From the NCBI GenBank assembly GCA_964647905.1, contig CAZYJR010000009.1, positions 50,111 through 114,110 of the forward strand: a stretch of DNA of 64,000 nucleotides, given 5' to 3'. This document shows, in pieces, positions 34,564-43,483 of the stretch (position 1 is its first letter; the number at the start of each line of letters is the position of its first letter). The notes beneath the pieces were generated by a model. That model was given only the letters and a program-made list of their open reading frames with translations, ran no database searches and was not told the origin of the DNA. Source of the stretch: CAZYJR01 sp964647905 (GTDB lineage: Bacteria; Desulfobacterota; DSM-4660; Desulfatiglandales; HGW-15). A program made the position numbers and the translations under genes.

Positions 34564-35292
34564 GTGGAAAATCTCTGGACCAGAAGGGACGTGATGAGGG
34601 GCCTTGGCGCGGCCGCAGTGATTGCCGGAACGACCAGCCTCTGGAGACCGGCCCTGGGCGAGGAAAAGGGCTTCGGCCTGAGCGGGGAGTGCCGTCTTCC
34701 TCCACTCCCTTATGCCTACGATGCCCTGGAGCCTCACCTGGACACCGAGACCCTGACCATCCACCATGACAAACACCACGCAGGATATGTCAAGGGATTC
34801 AACGCGGCACTCGAGGCCCTCTCAGAGGCCCGGGCGGCGGGGGATCACGCCTTGATAAAGCATTGGTCGCGCGAGCTCGCCTTTCACGGATCAGGCCACG
34901 TACTCCACGCCCTGTATTGGTCCAGCATGTCTCCACAAGGGGGAGAACCCGCCGGAGAGTTCCTCCAGGCGATGGAGCGGAGCTTCGGGAGCTACAAGTC
35001 ATTCCTGGAGCAGTTCGCGGCGGCAACCGGTGCTGTCGAAGGCAGCGGCTGGGGCGTGCTGGCTCATGAGCCTTACATGGGCCACCTCCTTGTGCTCCAG
35101 GCGGAAAAGCACCAGGACCTGGGCATATGGGGGGTCCATCCACTTCTGGTATGCGATGTCTGGGAGCATGCGTATTATCTCAAGTATCGAAACCGAAGAA
35201 AGGAGTACATCGACCACTTTCTCAAGGTAGTGAACTGGAAGGAGGTCGGCCGACGATTCGACCGCGTCAAGGGCCTTGCCGGCTATAGGTAA
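34564..35292 (+). CDS. sodA: Tat-exported Fe/Mn superoxide dismutase
   Basis: A 242-residue SOD with an N-terminal twin-arginine signal (TRRDVMRGLGAAAVIAG, about 6-22). Metal ligands are visible in TIHHDKHHAGYV, FHGSGHVLHALYW and CDVWEHAYYLKY. The HQD motif before the third ligand resembles the NQD of Mn-type enzymes, so Mn or cambialistic use is likely. Export would place it in the periplasm, protecting envelope proteins of an anaerobe from oxygen. RBS GGGAGG precedes a GTG start. Neighbours are unrelated. Confidence 0.9.
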   Translation: MENLWTRRDVMRGLGAAAVIAGTTSLWRPALGEEKGFGLSGECRLPPLPYAYDALEPHLDTETLTIHHDKHHAGYVKGFNAALEALSEARAAGDHALIKHWSRELAFHGSGHVLHALYWSSMSPQGGEPAGEFLQAMERSFGSYKSFLEQFAAATGAVEGSGWGVLAHEPYMGHLLVLQAEKHQDLGIWGVHPLLVCDVWEHAYYLKYRNRRKEYIDHFLKVVNWKEVGRRFDRVKGLAGYR

Positions 35293-35306
35293 GACCGTCC
35301 TGCCCC

Positions 35307-35357
35307 CCTCTGAGATGGACTTGAAGCGAGGGCACGACATGGCGGTCATCTCAGAGG
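35307..35357. repeat. 11-bp inverted repeat between convergent genes
   Basis: CCTCTGAGATG (35307-35317) and CATCTCAGAGG (35347-35357) are separated by 29 bases, with three further pairs beyond one mismatch. It lies just after the sod stop and before the convergent TRAP gene end; a bidirectional terminator or a small mobile remnant are both possible. Confidence 0.4.
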
Positions 35358-35403
35358 AGGGAGCCGGGCGGTTCGGATTCATCCCGGCCGAATGACCTCC
35401 TGA

Positions 35404-37062
35404 TCAGCCCATCATCCTATTCGGGAGCCAGGTGGCCAGTTCAGGGAACACCGCCAGCAGGAGGAGAGCTAGGAGCATCATCAGGATGAAAGGGATCGCC
35501 CCCTTCACGACCGATTCCATTGGGAAACCCGAAACCCCTTTGATTACGAACAGGTTCAGACCTACAGGTGGAGTGAGCAGCCCGATTTCAAGCACCACTA
35601 TGTAGAATACGCCGAGCCATACCGAATCGAAACCCACGGCCATCAAGAGGGGGTAAAATATTGGTAGGGTTATGACCATGGTGGAGGCGGCGTCCAAGAA
35701 CATCCCCAGAATGATGAGCATCAGAGCTATGAGGGCCAGAGTGCCCAACGGGGAGATTCCCGCCTTGGACACGAATGCAACCAGATCGGACGCGATGCGA
35801 AGCTGAGAGGTGACTGCCCCGAAAATCTTGGCTCCCACGATGATCAAAAGGATCATCGAGCTCACCTTGGCCCCGTTGCGAAGGCTCTCCAGCAACTGCA
35901 GAGGGGTAAGGCTTTTCATGACCCATAGCGATACAACGATGGCATAGACCAGCATAACCGCTGCCGCCTCGGACGGGGTGAACACCCCCAGGTAGATCCC
36001 GCCCAGCACGAATATGGGGGCGAAAAGGCCCCACATGCTCCGCCTGAGGATCTGAAAAAAGCTCCTTCTCTCGGCTTCTCCCTCCTTGGGCAGAGGCTCG
36101 TTCCTTCGAAGACTAGGTTCGAATAGGGACTCCGCGCTGATGAGCGTCCTCAGGATTACGTACAGGAAGTAGAACCCGAAAATCACCGCCGCCGGAACGA
36201 TCCCCGCTATGAACAGCCTCCCGATGGACTCCTCCGTAATCACTCCGTAGAGGATATATCCGATGGAAGGAGGGATGACGGTCCCGATGGTCGCACCGGC
36301 AACCGTCCCGCTGGAAACCGACTTTCGATATCCTTGGGCAATGAACATGGGAACAGTGGCCGCTGCTATGAGAGAGGTGGTCGCCACGCTGGAGCCGCTC
36401 ACCGCACAAAAAAAGCCGCCTGCGAGAATGGTGGTCAGAAGAGGCGCGGCTGCCGAGTTACCGGATATCATCCTGAACAGCGTGAAGACCTCTTCCACCA
36501 TCCTTCCCTTTTCCATGACAAGGCCTGCTATGATGAACAGGGGAAGGCAGGTGAGGGGGAAACTTTCGACCGCCTTGAAGGCCAGAAACGGAATCTGACC
36601 GAGCGCCGGTCCTCCCACGAGGAGATACAGCCCCACGCTCCCCGCGAACCCCAGAGCAAAGCAGACCGGCATTCCGCTCAAGAGTACGATGGTGGCGAAC
36701 AAACAAACCCCCAGCCATGCGCTCCAGTGCGCGGCCACCATGAGGGCGGCAAAGACGGCGGCGAGAAACAGGATCAAAGGGACAAGTGGGCTTTCCCTGA
36801 GAAAGCGCCTCCAGCCGGCGGGAAACCAAGTCGCCGCCGAGCTGACACAACCATGGATTAGTTGGCGTATGAGTTGGATTCCCATGAGGATAAAGCCGAC
36901 CGAGATCGATCCAATCAGCACCCCCTTTGGGATGGGTATCTCCGATATAGTCATGACACCGGACGAAAAGGCCAGTTGCGCCCACCGCCATGAAAGCCAG
37001 GCGGTTGCCGCGATGAAGAGCAACCCTGCTGTTCCCGCGGCCAGGTCAAGGCCCACACGGCT
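35404..37062 (-). CDS. dctM: Fused TRAP transporter QM subunit (N-terminus lost in gap)
   Basis: The visible 552 residues begin inside a DctQ-like region (two membrane helices, about SRVGLDLAAGTAGLLF and PKGVLIGSISVG) and continue into a full DctM permease: FPLTCLPLFIIAGLVMEKG, AVSGSSVATTSLIAAATVPM, TVAGATIGTVIPPSIG and FTPSEAAAV. The natural fusion of small and large subunits occurs in many TRAP systems. The first part is missing because of the 100-N gap. It should import the solute captured by the DctP protein encoded upstream. Confidence 0.88.
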   Translation of the reverse strand, partial: SRVGLDLAAGTAGLLFIAATAWLSWRWAQLAFSSGVMTISEIPIPKGVLIGSISVGFILMGIQLIRQLIHGCVSSAATWFPAGWRRFLRESPLVPLILFLAAVFAALMVAAHWSAWLGVCLFATIVLLSGMPVCFALGFAGSVGLYLLVGGPALGQIPFLAFKAVESFPLTCLPLFIIAGLVMEKGRMVEEVFTLFRMISGNSAAAPLLTTILAGGFFCAVSGSSVATTSLIAAATVPMFIAQGYRKSVSSGTVAGATIGTVIPPSIGYILYGVITEESIGRLFIAGIVPAAVIFGFYFLYVILRTLISAESLFEPSLRRNEPLPKEGEAERRSFFQILRRSMWGLFAPIFVLGGIYLGVFTPSEAAAVMLVYAIVVSLWVMKSLTPLQLLESLRNGAKVSSMILLIIVGAKIFGAVTSQLRIASDLVAFVSKAGISPLGTLALIALMLIILGMFLDAASTMVITLPIFYPLLMAVGFDSVWLGVFYIVVLEIGLLTPPVGLNLFVIKGVSGFPMESVVKGAIPFILMMLLALLLLAVFPELATWLPNRMMG

Positions 37063-37162
37063 NNNNNNNNNNNNNNNNNNNNNNNNNNNNNNNNNNNNNN
37101 NNNNNNNNNNNNNNNNNNNNNNNNNNNNNNNNNNNNNNNNNNNNNNNNNNNNNNNNNNNNNN
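37063..37162. other. Assembly gap (100 N)
   Basis: A run of exactly 100 N marks a scaffold join of unknown true length. It removes the beginning of the QM gene and its start signals. Synteny across it is supported only by gene family logic (DctP before DctQM, same strand). Confidence 1.
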
Positions 37163-37247
37163 CCTCTCAACGGGTGTCTCCCTCCCCACCCGGGCTTGAG
37201 ATGAGGAGAGAGGCTATCCGAATCGAAATGTAAAGGCCGGCGGTTTG

Positions 37248-38255
37248 TCAGCGGGCCTTGTCCAGGGCCTCCATTATCCCGCGAGCCTCGTCCCCGAAAC
37301 CCTTGCCGTCACACTCATCCACCCAGGCCTCATAGGCCGGTCGCAGAGGCGTCCCCCATTGCATCTTTTCCTCAGTGGTAAGCACCTTCAACGTCCCGAC
37401 TTCCTCAAGCTTGGCAAGACTCTTTTCGTCGTACTCTCTCATGATCCCGAGGGAGCGCTCCTCGGTCTCCCTGCCCACCTCGAGGATCACGTCCTGGACA
37501 TCCGGGGGCAAGCTGTTCCAAGTCCCCAGGTTGATGAAATTGATCCACACCGTCCACCAGATCGGCCCGAAGAACTGATCCGCAACTTCGTAGAACTTCC
37601 TGGAATACATTGACCCCCAAGAGGTGACGCAAGCATCTATGGCGCCCTTGGCCATGGCGTCGTATACCTCGCCCGCAGCAACCTTGGCCGGAGTCGCCCC
37701 CCAGGTCTTCAGGCACGTAAGAGCGCCGGGTACCGGTGCACGAACCTTCATGCCTTTGATATCCTCTATAGACTCGATAGGCTTGCTCCCGCATATCCCG
37801 TTGCCCCCGTAAGCGCTGTAAAAGATCACCTTGACGTTCTTCTCGGCAAGCACTGAATCAAGAATTGGATGGACCTCGTCCCTTGCTCGAAACCAGTGAC
37901 CCATGTCCTCGATGAGCAGAAAATAATCCGAGAACTTCAGGACAGGATTGTGCCCGCCCCAATGCCCTGCAGCCGTGAGACCCATCTCCACCGCGCCCAT
38001 TGTAGCCGCGTCGATTCCGTCGCGGTAGCCGAAGAGCTCTCCTCCCGGGTAAAGCTCCACCTTAACCCTGCCCTGGGTGCGCTTTTCCACTTCTTCTGCA
38101 AAAAAGGGCATCAGCTGTGAGCTGAAGTAGTGAGAGGGTGTCATACCTGTGAAAAACCTAAGAGTGGTGCTCTCAGCTGAATGCGTGTGTGTTGAGACTA
38201 GACCTGCAAAAACAAAGACCGCCAAAAACACAAAAAACTTCGCTCGAGTAATCAT
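37248..38255 (-). CDS. dctP: TRAP transporter solute-binding protein DctP
   Basis: A 335-residue secreted protein with signal peptide (about 1-25). DctP features: LRFFTGMTPSHYFSSQL, KRTQGRVKVELYPGGELFG, IKGMKVRAPVPGALT (the conserved Arg that clamps the substrate carboxylate, near 170) and GAIDACVTSWGSMYS. It starts four bases inside the acyl-CoA ligase stop (ATGA), so ligase and transporter are co-translated. Substrate is probably a carboxylate. Confidence 0.92.
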   Translation of the reverse strand: MITRAKFFVFLAVFVFAGLVSTHTHSAESTTLRFFTGMTPSHYFSSQLMPFFAEEVEKRTQGRVKVELYPGGELFGYRDGIDAATMGAVEMGLTAAGHWGGHNPVLKFSDYFLLIEDMGHWFRARDEVHPILDSVLAEKNVKVIFYSAYGGNGICGSKPIESIEDIKGMKVRAPVPGALTCLKTWGATPAKVAAGEVYDAMAKGAIDACVTSWGSMYSRKFYEVADQFFGPIWWTVWINFINLGTWNSLPPDVQDVILEVGRETEERSLGIMREYDEKSLAKLEEVGTLKVLTTEEKMQWGTPLRPAYEAWVDECDGKGFGDEARGIMEALDKAR

Positions 38256-39850
38256 TGTACCTCCTCCTTCGCCCTTTTGTGGTTGACTTCACAGGACTGT
38301 TTCACCAGCACCCCCTTCCGCACCTTGCCCAGGGAGGTGCGCGGAAAGTCGCTGCACATAAGCACCTTCTTGGGCCACTTGTAGCGGGCCAGGCGCCCGT
38401 CACAGAAACGGCCCAGGTCTTCCACGCTTATGGGTGTATCCGTCCTGCCGATTATGTAGGCGACCCCGATCTCACCCCAGATCTCGTCCGGTCTCCCTAC
38501 AACCGCCACATCCTCGATGTCCGGGTGCTCCCTCAGAATCCGCTCCACTTCGGCCGGGTATACGTTCTCCCCGCCCGAGATGTACATGTCCTTGGCCCGG
38601 TCGACCAGGTAGAAGTAGCCTTCATCGTCTTTCGTGGCCAAGTCCCCGGTATACAGCCAACCGTTCTTGATGGTCTCTTCGGTGCGCACAGGGTCCTGCC
38701 AGTACTCCTTCATCATGATGGATCCCCGCACCACGATCTCACCCACCTCGCCCGGACCGACCCGCCTCCCGGCACGATCCACAATTTCCACCTCAGCGTG
38801 GAAGACCGGCCTTCCCACGGTCCCCGGCTTCCGGAGGGAGTCGTCCTCAGAGGCCCAGAGGAGAATCGACGTCTCGGTCTGACCCATGATCTGGCGCAAC
38901 GGAAAACCGGCTGAGCTGCATTTCCGGAGGAGCTCCGGGGTGGTCTTTTCCCCTCCTATTGCACAGACCTGCAGGGAGCTCATATCCCCTCGCTCCTCCG
39001 GAGGGACCTGGAGGAGGGAACGATACACGGTGGGCACTCCGAGAAACTTGGTAACCTTGTATTTTTCAATGTCCTTGAAGGTATGGACCGCATCGAACCT
39101 GGGATGAATTATCAGGGTGGCGCCCTTGTAAATCATCGGGGATGCCTGGATGAAGAGGCCCCCTGAGTGGAACAGGGGGAGGGCCACTAGCATCACGTCG
39201 TCGAAGTGGAGCTTGAAGAAGATGTCCGCATTGAGGCAGTTGAAAAAGGTCTTCCTGTGGCTCAATACCGCCCCCTTGGGCCGACCCGTGGTGCCGGACG
39301 TATACATTATCACGTGGGGCTCCTCGGGGTCGGCGGGGCCAAGGGACTGAGTCAAGAAAGGTTTCCGGCCGTCAAAGGCGGCCACACCGTTGCGGTAATC
39401 CAAAAAGCGCCCGATATCGGTCCGTTGTGCCGCCCCCTCCTCTTCGTCCCGCAGCACAGCGCTGAGCATCAACGGCAGCCCCTGATCCAGCCCCAAGGAC
39501 TCCACCGTATCCACATACTGCTCTCCGAACAGGAAGAGCCTCGGCCGCGAGTTCCTCAGGGTGTAGTCCAGCTCCGGTGCGGCCAGCCTGAAATTGACCG
39601 GGATGAAAATGGCCCCCAGGCGGGAGCAAGCCAGAAGAATCTCCATGAACTCCGGGCAGTTCCTCAGCATGGCGGCCACCCTGTCCCCCTTTTCGATTCC
39701 CAGGGACTGAAGCCAGGAACTCGTGCGGTCCGTCCTGCGGTGCAGCTCCAGGTAACTGATTTCTTCTCCTTCGTAGATAATGGCGGGCTTCTCTGGGTGA
39801 AGCTCGCTCCAGCGTTGAACCCACCATGCGATGTTCATGGACTTGATCAT
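38252..39850 (-). CDS. AMP-forming acyl-CoA ligase
   Basis: A 532-residue AMP-binding enzyme with MYTSGTTGRPKGA (near 183), GQTETSI (near 320), YTGDLATKDDEGY (near 400) and the catalytic Lys in TSLGKVRKGVL near the C-terminus. The type fits long-chain or medium-chain acyl-CoA synthetases. A second ATG four codons later is an alternative start. It lies between the V4R gene and a TRAP binding-protein gene, with ATGA coupling to the latter, so it probably activates the imported acid. Confidence 0.9.
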   Translation of the reverse strand: MIKSMNIAWWVQRWSELHPEKPAIIYEGEEISYLELHRRTDRTSSWLQSLGIEKGDRVAAMLRNCPEFMEILLACSRLGAIFIPVNFRLAAPELDYTLRNSRPRLFLFGEQYVDTVESLGLDQGLPLMLSAVLRDEEEGAAQRTDIGRFLDYRNGVAAFDGRKPFLTQSLGPADPEEPHVIMYTSGTTGRPKGAVLSHRKTFFNCLNADIFFKLHFDDVMLVALPLFHSGGLFIQASPMIYKGATLIIHPRFDAVHTFKDIEKYKVTKFLGVPTVYRSLLQVPPEERGDMSSLQVCAIGGEKTTPELLRKCSSAGFPLRQIMGQTETSILLWASEDDSLRKPGTVGRPVFHAEVEIVDRAGRRVGPGEVGEIVVRGSIMMKEYWQDPVRTEETIKNGWLYTGDLATKDDEGYFYLVDRAKDMYISGGENVYPAEVERILREHPDIEDVAVVGRPDEIWGEIGVAYIIGRTDTPISVEDLGRFCDGRLARYKWPKKVLMCSDFPRTSLGKVRKGVLVKQSCEVNHKRAKEEVQ

Positions 39851-39879
39851 ATCCGTGTTTCGCCTCCTCTTCGATTCCT

Positions 39880-39938
39880 GGGGTCGTGTCTTAAATATTA
39901 ATTATTCAATAAATAATTAATATTTAAGACACGACCCC
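39880..39938. repeat. Perfect 27-bp inverted repeat (REP/MITE-like palindrome)
   Basis: The arm GGGGTCGTGTCTTAAATATT and the following AATTATT (39880-39906) is matched exactly by its reverse complement at 39912-39938, with CAATA as loop. The right arm contains the stop codon and last residues (GVVS) of the V4R gene. The outer GGGGTC and inner AT-rich part resemble palindromes associated with Y1/REP-type transposases, but no transposase is in the window. Confidence 0.75.
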
Positions 39939-40442
39939 GACGACTGCGAATCGGCACCGGTCATCCCCAAGGGCCTTGCAGGTTGTCTCCTCGGCCGCGC
40001 ACTCGACACCCAACAGGGCAGAGCCCATCCCGGCGACCACCCCCCGGATGAGGTGGCATACCGGACGCCGGGCCCCCTTACACGCCTCTGCGAATGGGGA
40101 TGCCTCAACCGAGACCTCCAGAATCCGGGCCTCGCGGTCGTATCGGTCCAGGTGAAACCTTCCCCAACCGATTTGTCCGCCCATCCCCACCATGAACTCG
40201 ATTATCTCGAGATCGGTGAATCCGTGTATCTCTCGATACTTCTTGGAGGAAAGGTAACCGCCCTCAAACCCTCCCTTGTACAAGGGCTCTCCTCCGGCAG
40301 ACCCGCTCCCTTCCTCGATGGTCTTCTGGATCCCCGCCAGGGTCTCCGGTCGTATCAAGAGGTAACGGACCCCCTTGTACCGGAGCGCCCCTTCCCCGTG
40401 ATCGTACTCCAGGTCCTTCACTATCAGGTTCTGTTGTTCCAT
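39924..40442 (-). CDS. V4R-domain small-molecule-binding protein
   Basis: A 172-residue protein. The C-terminal half is a V4R (4-vinyl reductase) domain: GGFEGGYLSSKKYREIHG, FHLDRYDREARILEVSVEAS, then cysteines in VECAAEETTCKALGDDRCRF. V4R domains bind small hydrophobic or aromatic molecules and sometimes metal. It sits 15 bases after the DctM gene and upstream of the acyl-CoA ligase, so it could sense or carry the imported compound. The last codons are formed by the perfect palindrome. Confidence 0.82.
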   Translation of the reverse strand: MEQQNLIVKDLEYDHGEGALRYKGVRYLLIRPETLAGIQKTIEEGSGSAGGEPLYKGGFEGGYLSSKKYREIHGFTDLEIIEFMVGMGGQIGWGRFHLDRYDREARILEVSVEASPFAEACKGARRPVCHLIRGVVAGMGSALLGVECAAEETTCKALGDDRCRFAVVGVVS

Positions 40443-40457
40443 GATCCTCCTGAATCC

Positions 40458-41774
40458 CTAGTTCATCATCAATCCGGGCAGATAAAGCGCGAGGGCCGGA
40501 AAGGCCATGATCAGCCCCATGGCTATGGCGTCGCAGATCAGGAAAGGCAGTCCGGCCTTATAGATGTCGCTCATCTTGGTGTCCGGCGGTGCCACCCCCT
40601 TCATGACAAAGAGAACCAGACCGAAAGGCGGGGTGGTTGTGGCCATTTCCATATTGATGAGCATTATCGTCCCGAACCACAGCGGATCGAACCCCAGGCT
40701 CTTTATGATGGGCATGTAAATGGGGAGGGTCACCATCATGATGGTAAGCGGCTCCATGAAAATCCCCATGAAGATCAAGATAATCTGCATGAATATCAGG
40801 ATCATGATGGACGGCAAGTCCACTCCCGCAGCCAAGCTGACCAGCCCGGAGCTCGCTCCGCTGAAGGCGAGGATCTGCGAAAACGCCATGGCACCGGTCA
40901 TGATCATGAACATCATCACCGTGACGCGAAGGGTTGAGGAAATGGACTCCTTGATAACCCCCCACTTCCATCCCTGGTAGCAGAAGACCAACACAAAGCA
41001 GGCAAGCGCTCCCAGCGCGGCCGATTCCGTAGGAGTCGCCACGCCCAGGAACATCAGGCCAATCACCAGGAATACGACTGTTCCCAGGGGAAGCACGTAC
41101 TTGACGGTCAACAGGATCTTTTCGCCCAGGGGGACCTGGCTGATATCGTATTTGGGGGCCAGATGCGGCTGGAGCCAAGCCCGAATCACTATGTAGCCCC
41201 CGTAGAGGACGGCCATTATGGTCCCCGGGATGATGATGGCCATCAGCATGCCGCCCACGGAGACGCGGCTGAGCGAGGCCAGGAGGACACCCAGGGCGCT
41301 CGGCGGTATCATGATGGCAAGGCCGCCGCTCCCGATGATCGGCCCTATGCTCATCTGCTTGCTGTATCCGCGCTTTTCCATCTCAGGCACAAGGACCGAC
41401 CCCAGCATGGCGCAACCTGCCATGGCTGAGCCGGAAAGCGTGGAAAAAAGCGTGCCCCCGCCCACCGCAAGCATGCTCAACCGGCCCGGCACCCTCCCGA
41501 TCCACTTGTCAAGCGTGTCCATGACCTTGGGTGCGATACCGGCCCTGAACATGATCTCCCCCATCAGGATGAAGAGAGGCACGGGGAGCAGAGAGAAAGT
41601 GGATACGGACCGGTAAATGCTCAAAATGAGCTGGCTCAGGCCCGACTCGCCTCCCCACAGGATATAAACGCCGATAATGTTGATGAACAGGAAGGCAAAG
41701 GCAACAGGCACTCCTATTACAAAGAGAACCATCAGAGCAGCGAAAATAATGCTTAGAATAAACCACCATTCCAT
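40458..41774 (-). CDS. dctM: TRAP transporter large permease DctM
   Basis: A 438-residue protein with about 12 membrane helices. DctM landmarks: SLLPVPLFILMGEIMFRAG, GTLFSTLSGSAMAGCAMLG, IGPIIGSGGLAIMIPPSALG and GVATPTESAALGA. It pairs with the DctQ gene 13 bases upstream and with the DctP at 42386 in a sodium- or proton-driven importer. Confidence 0.93.
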   Translation of the reverse strand: MEWWFILSIIFAALMVLFVIGVPVAFAFLFINIIGVYILWGGESGLSQLILSIYRSVSTFSLLPVPLFILMGEIMFRAGIAPKVMDTLDKWIGRVPGRLSMLAVGGGTLFSTLSGSAMAGCAMLGSVLVPEMEKRGYSKQMSIGPIIGSGGLAIMIPPSALGVLLASLSRVSVGGMLMAIIIPGTIMAVLYGGYIVIRAWLQPHLAPKYDISQVPLGEKILLTVKYVLPLGTVVFLVIGLMFLGVATPTESAALGALACFVLVFCYQGWKWGVIKESISSTLRVTVMMFMIMTGAMAFSQILAFSGASSGLVSLAAGVDLPSIMILIFMQIILIFMGIFMEPLTIMMVTLPIYMPIIKSLGFDPLWFGTIMLINMEMATTTPPFGLVLFVMKGVAPPDTKMSDIYKAGLPFLICDAIAMGLIMAFPALALYLPGLMMN

Positions 41775-41787
41775 CGCGAATATCCTC

Positions 41788-42303
41788 TCAGGGTCCTTCC
41801 TTGGCGCGTTTCGACTCGATCAGGAATCCTGCTGTATTCAATGCGATCCTCCGAATGAACTGAGCGGAAAGAAGGAGGCTTCCTATGGGAATGACCAACA
41901 GGATAAGATAGACGGGGACCTCCAAGGCCGAGGGTGTGTATACCCCCCTCTGATAATAGTCCCACGTCACCCTGGTGCCGAATACGGTCAGGACCACGGA
42001 GACAAAGACTCCGATGAGAGAGCTTATAATGCCCAGGAAGGCGACGGTCCACGGCTTCAGATGGTCAATCACGATATCCACGCTCACATGAGCCTCCTCC
42101 CGCAGAAGCCAGGCCGATGCCAGGAAGGTGATGTAGAGCAGGATGCACTCCGTCACCTCGGTCACCCACACCTGGGGGTAGTCGAAGAAGGTTCTGAGAA
42201 CGACGTCCCCGCACACAGAGAGCATGATGAAGATCAGAAACGCCCCTCCCAGGAAGGTCATGCCCTCCATGGCGAGGTCCAGCGCCTTCAGGAGTCGTTT
42301 CAT
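41788..42303 (-). CDS. dctQ: TRAP transporter small permease DctQ
   Basis: A 171-residue protein with four membrane helices and the family stretch VTEVTECILLYITFLASAWLLREEAHVSVD (seen in two parts around residues 46-75). It bridges DctP and DctM, whose genes flank it on the same strand. Confidence 0.9.
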   Translation of the reverse strand: MKRLLKALDLAMEGMTFLGGAFLIFIMLSVCGDVVLRTFFDYPQVWVTEVTECILLYITFLASAWLLREEAHVSVDIVIDHLKPWTVAFLGIISSLIGVFVSVVLTVFGTRVTWDYYQRGVYTPSALEVPVYLILLVIPIGSLLLSAQFIRRIALNTAGFLIESKRAKEGP

Positions 42304-42385
42304 GAATCACCCTGAGAAGGCCGGCTAAAGGTTTCCCGATCCGATCCGGCCGGTGATCGGACCGGATCGGGCGGAGCTTCAAAGG

Positions 42386-43372
42386 TCACATGTTTCCTGT
42401 CAGCTTCTTGAGGGTAGGCACAAGGTCGGGCACCTTTTTCTCCAGGTCCTCCCATTCAGCGCTGTAGGCGGCATCCAGGTACTGCTTTTCCTCTTCCGGA
42501 GAGAAGCGGATCCTCTTTATGCCCATCTGGTCATATCTTTCCCACTCCTTGGCGATCTGCTCCTTGAAGTAGGCAACCATTTCCGGCTCGAACTCAATCG
42601 TTATGTCCATGATCTCTTCCTGGAGCCCGGTGTCCAGGCCGTTCCAGACGTCCAGATTCATAAGGATCAGCGTGTTCTGGCGAGTATAAAAGGGGATGTC
42701 GATTATATACTTGCACTTGTCCAGCCAGCCCCAGTCCGCCGGCCCCAGGGTAGCCCACCCGAATCCGTCCACCAGACCGCGCTCGAGGGCGGTATAGGTC
42801 TCGCCGAAGGGAACGGTCACCGGGATGATGCCGATCTTCTTCATGAAGCGGTCGTAAAGAGCCGAGGTCCGCATCTTTACGCCCTTGAGATCGTCGATGG
42901 AGTCTATCTCATGGTTGATTCTCAGGTAAAAAGGGTCATAGAGCCAGGTCCCCAAGTACATCATCCCGATCTTCTTGTGCCGCTCCACCATGAAGTCGTA
43001 GAAGCCTCCCGGCTTCCTCTCCTCTTCCATGGTCAGCTTGCTGAGCTGGAACGCATTCACTTCCGGGGCCAAAGGTGCATAGTAGGCCGCCGGGTTGAAG
43101 ATCACCTGGACCATGTTGTTTCTGACCGCCTCGGCCTGGTCGAATCCCTGTATCACCTCAGGGCCGCCAACCCAGTCGATTTTGATCTTGTCCCCGCATT
43201 GGCTGTTCACGCGATCCACCCACACATGGATCATGGCACAAAGAGGATGATCCTTGGGTAAGAAGCTGACCGCCTTCAGCACCTTGGGCCCGGCTGCAGC
43301 GCTGGAGACCGCTCCGAGGCAGAAAGCCAGGGCGGCAAGGCTGATCATGGACCAAAGCATAATTCTCTTCAT
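42386..43372 (-). CDS. dctP: TRAP transporter solute-binding protein DctP
   Basis: A 328-residue secreted protein with signal peptide ending near AAAGPK. It shows KAVSFLPKDHPLCAMIHVWVD, IKIDWVGGPEVIQ, DDLKGVKMRTSALYD (conserved Arg near 170) and ALERGLVDGFGWATLG. It opens the first TRAP system, 111 bases after the hydantoinase B stop. The aromatic/acid pattern suggests a carboxylate ligand but does not identify it. Confidence 0.92.
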   Translation of the reverse strand: MKRIMLWSMISLAALAFCLGAVSSAAAGPKVLKAVSFLPKDHPLCAMIHVWVDRVNSQCGDKIKIDWVGGPEVIQGFDQAEAVRNNMVQVIFNPAAYYAPLAPEVNAFQLSKLTMEEERKPGGFYDFMVERHKKIGMMYLGTWLYDPFYLRINHEIDSIDDLKGVKMRTSALYDRFMKKIGIIPVTVPFGETYTALERGLVDGFGWATLGPADWGWLDKCKYIIDIPFYTRQNTLILMNLDVWNGLDTGLQEEIMDITIEFEPEMVAYFKEQIAKEWERYDQMGIKRIRFSPEEEKQYLDAAYSAEWEDLEKKVPDLVPTLKKLTGNM

Positions 43373-43483
43373 GGTCTTCCTCCCCTCTTGGAAAATGGTT
43401 TTAGGACACCCATATCCCGTACATACCCAGGGACGGGCTCGTCAGCCGGTTGCTTGACAGGCCTCCAAAGGCCTTATCCATCC

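Noticed and set aside
43460..43477. AGGCCT-CCAA-AGGCCT element after hyuB as a terminator
   Set aside because: The units are self-palindromic and short, with no T-run; chance or restriction-site-like repeat is as likely.
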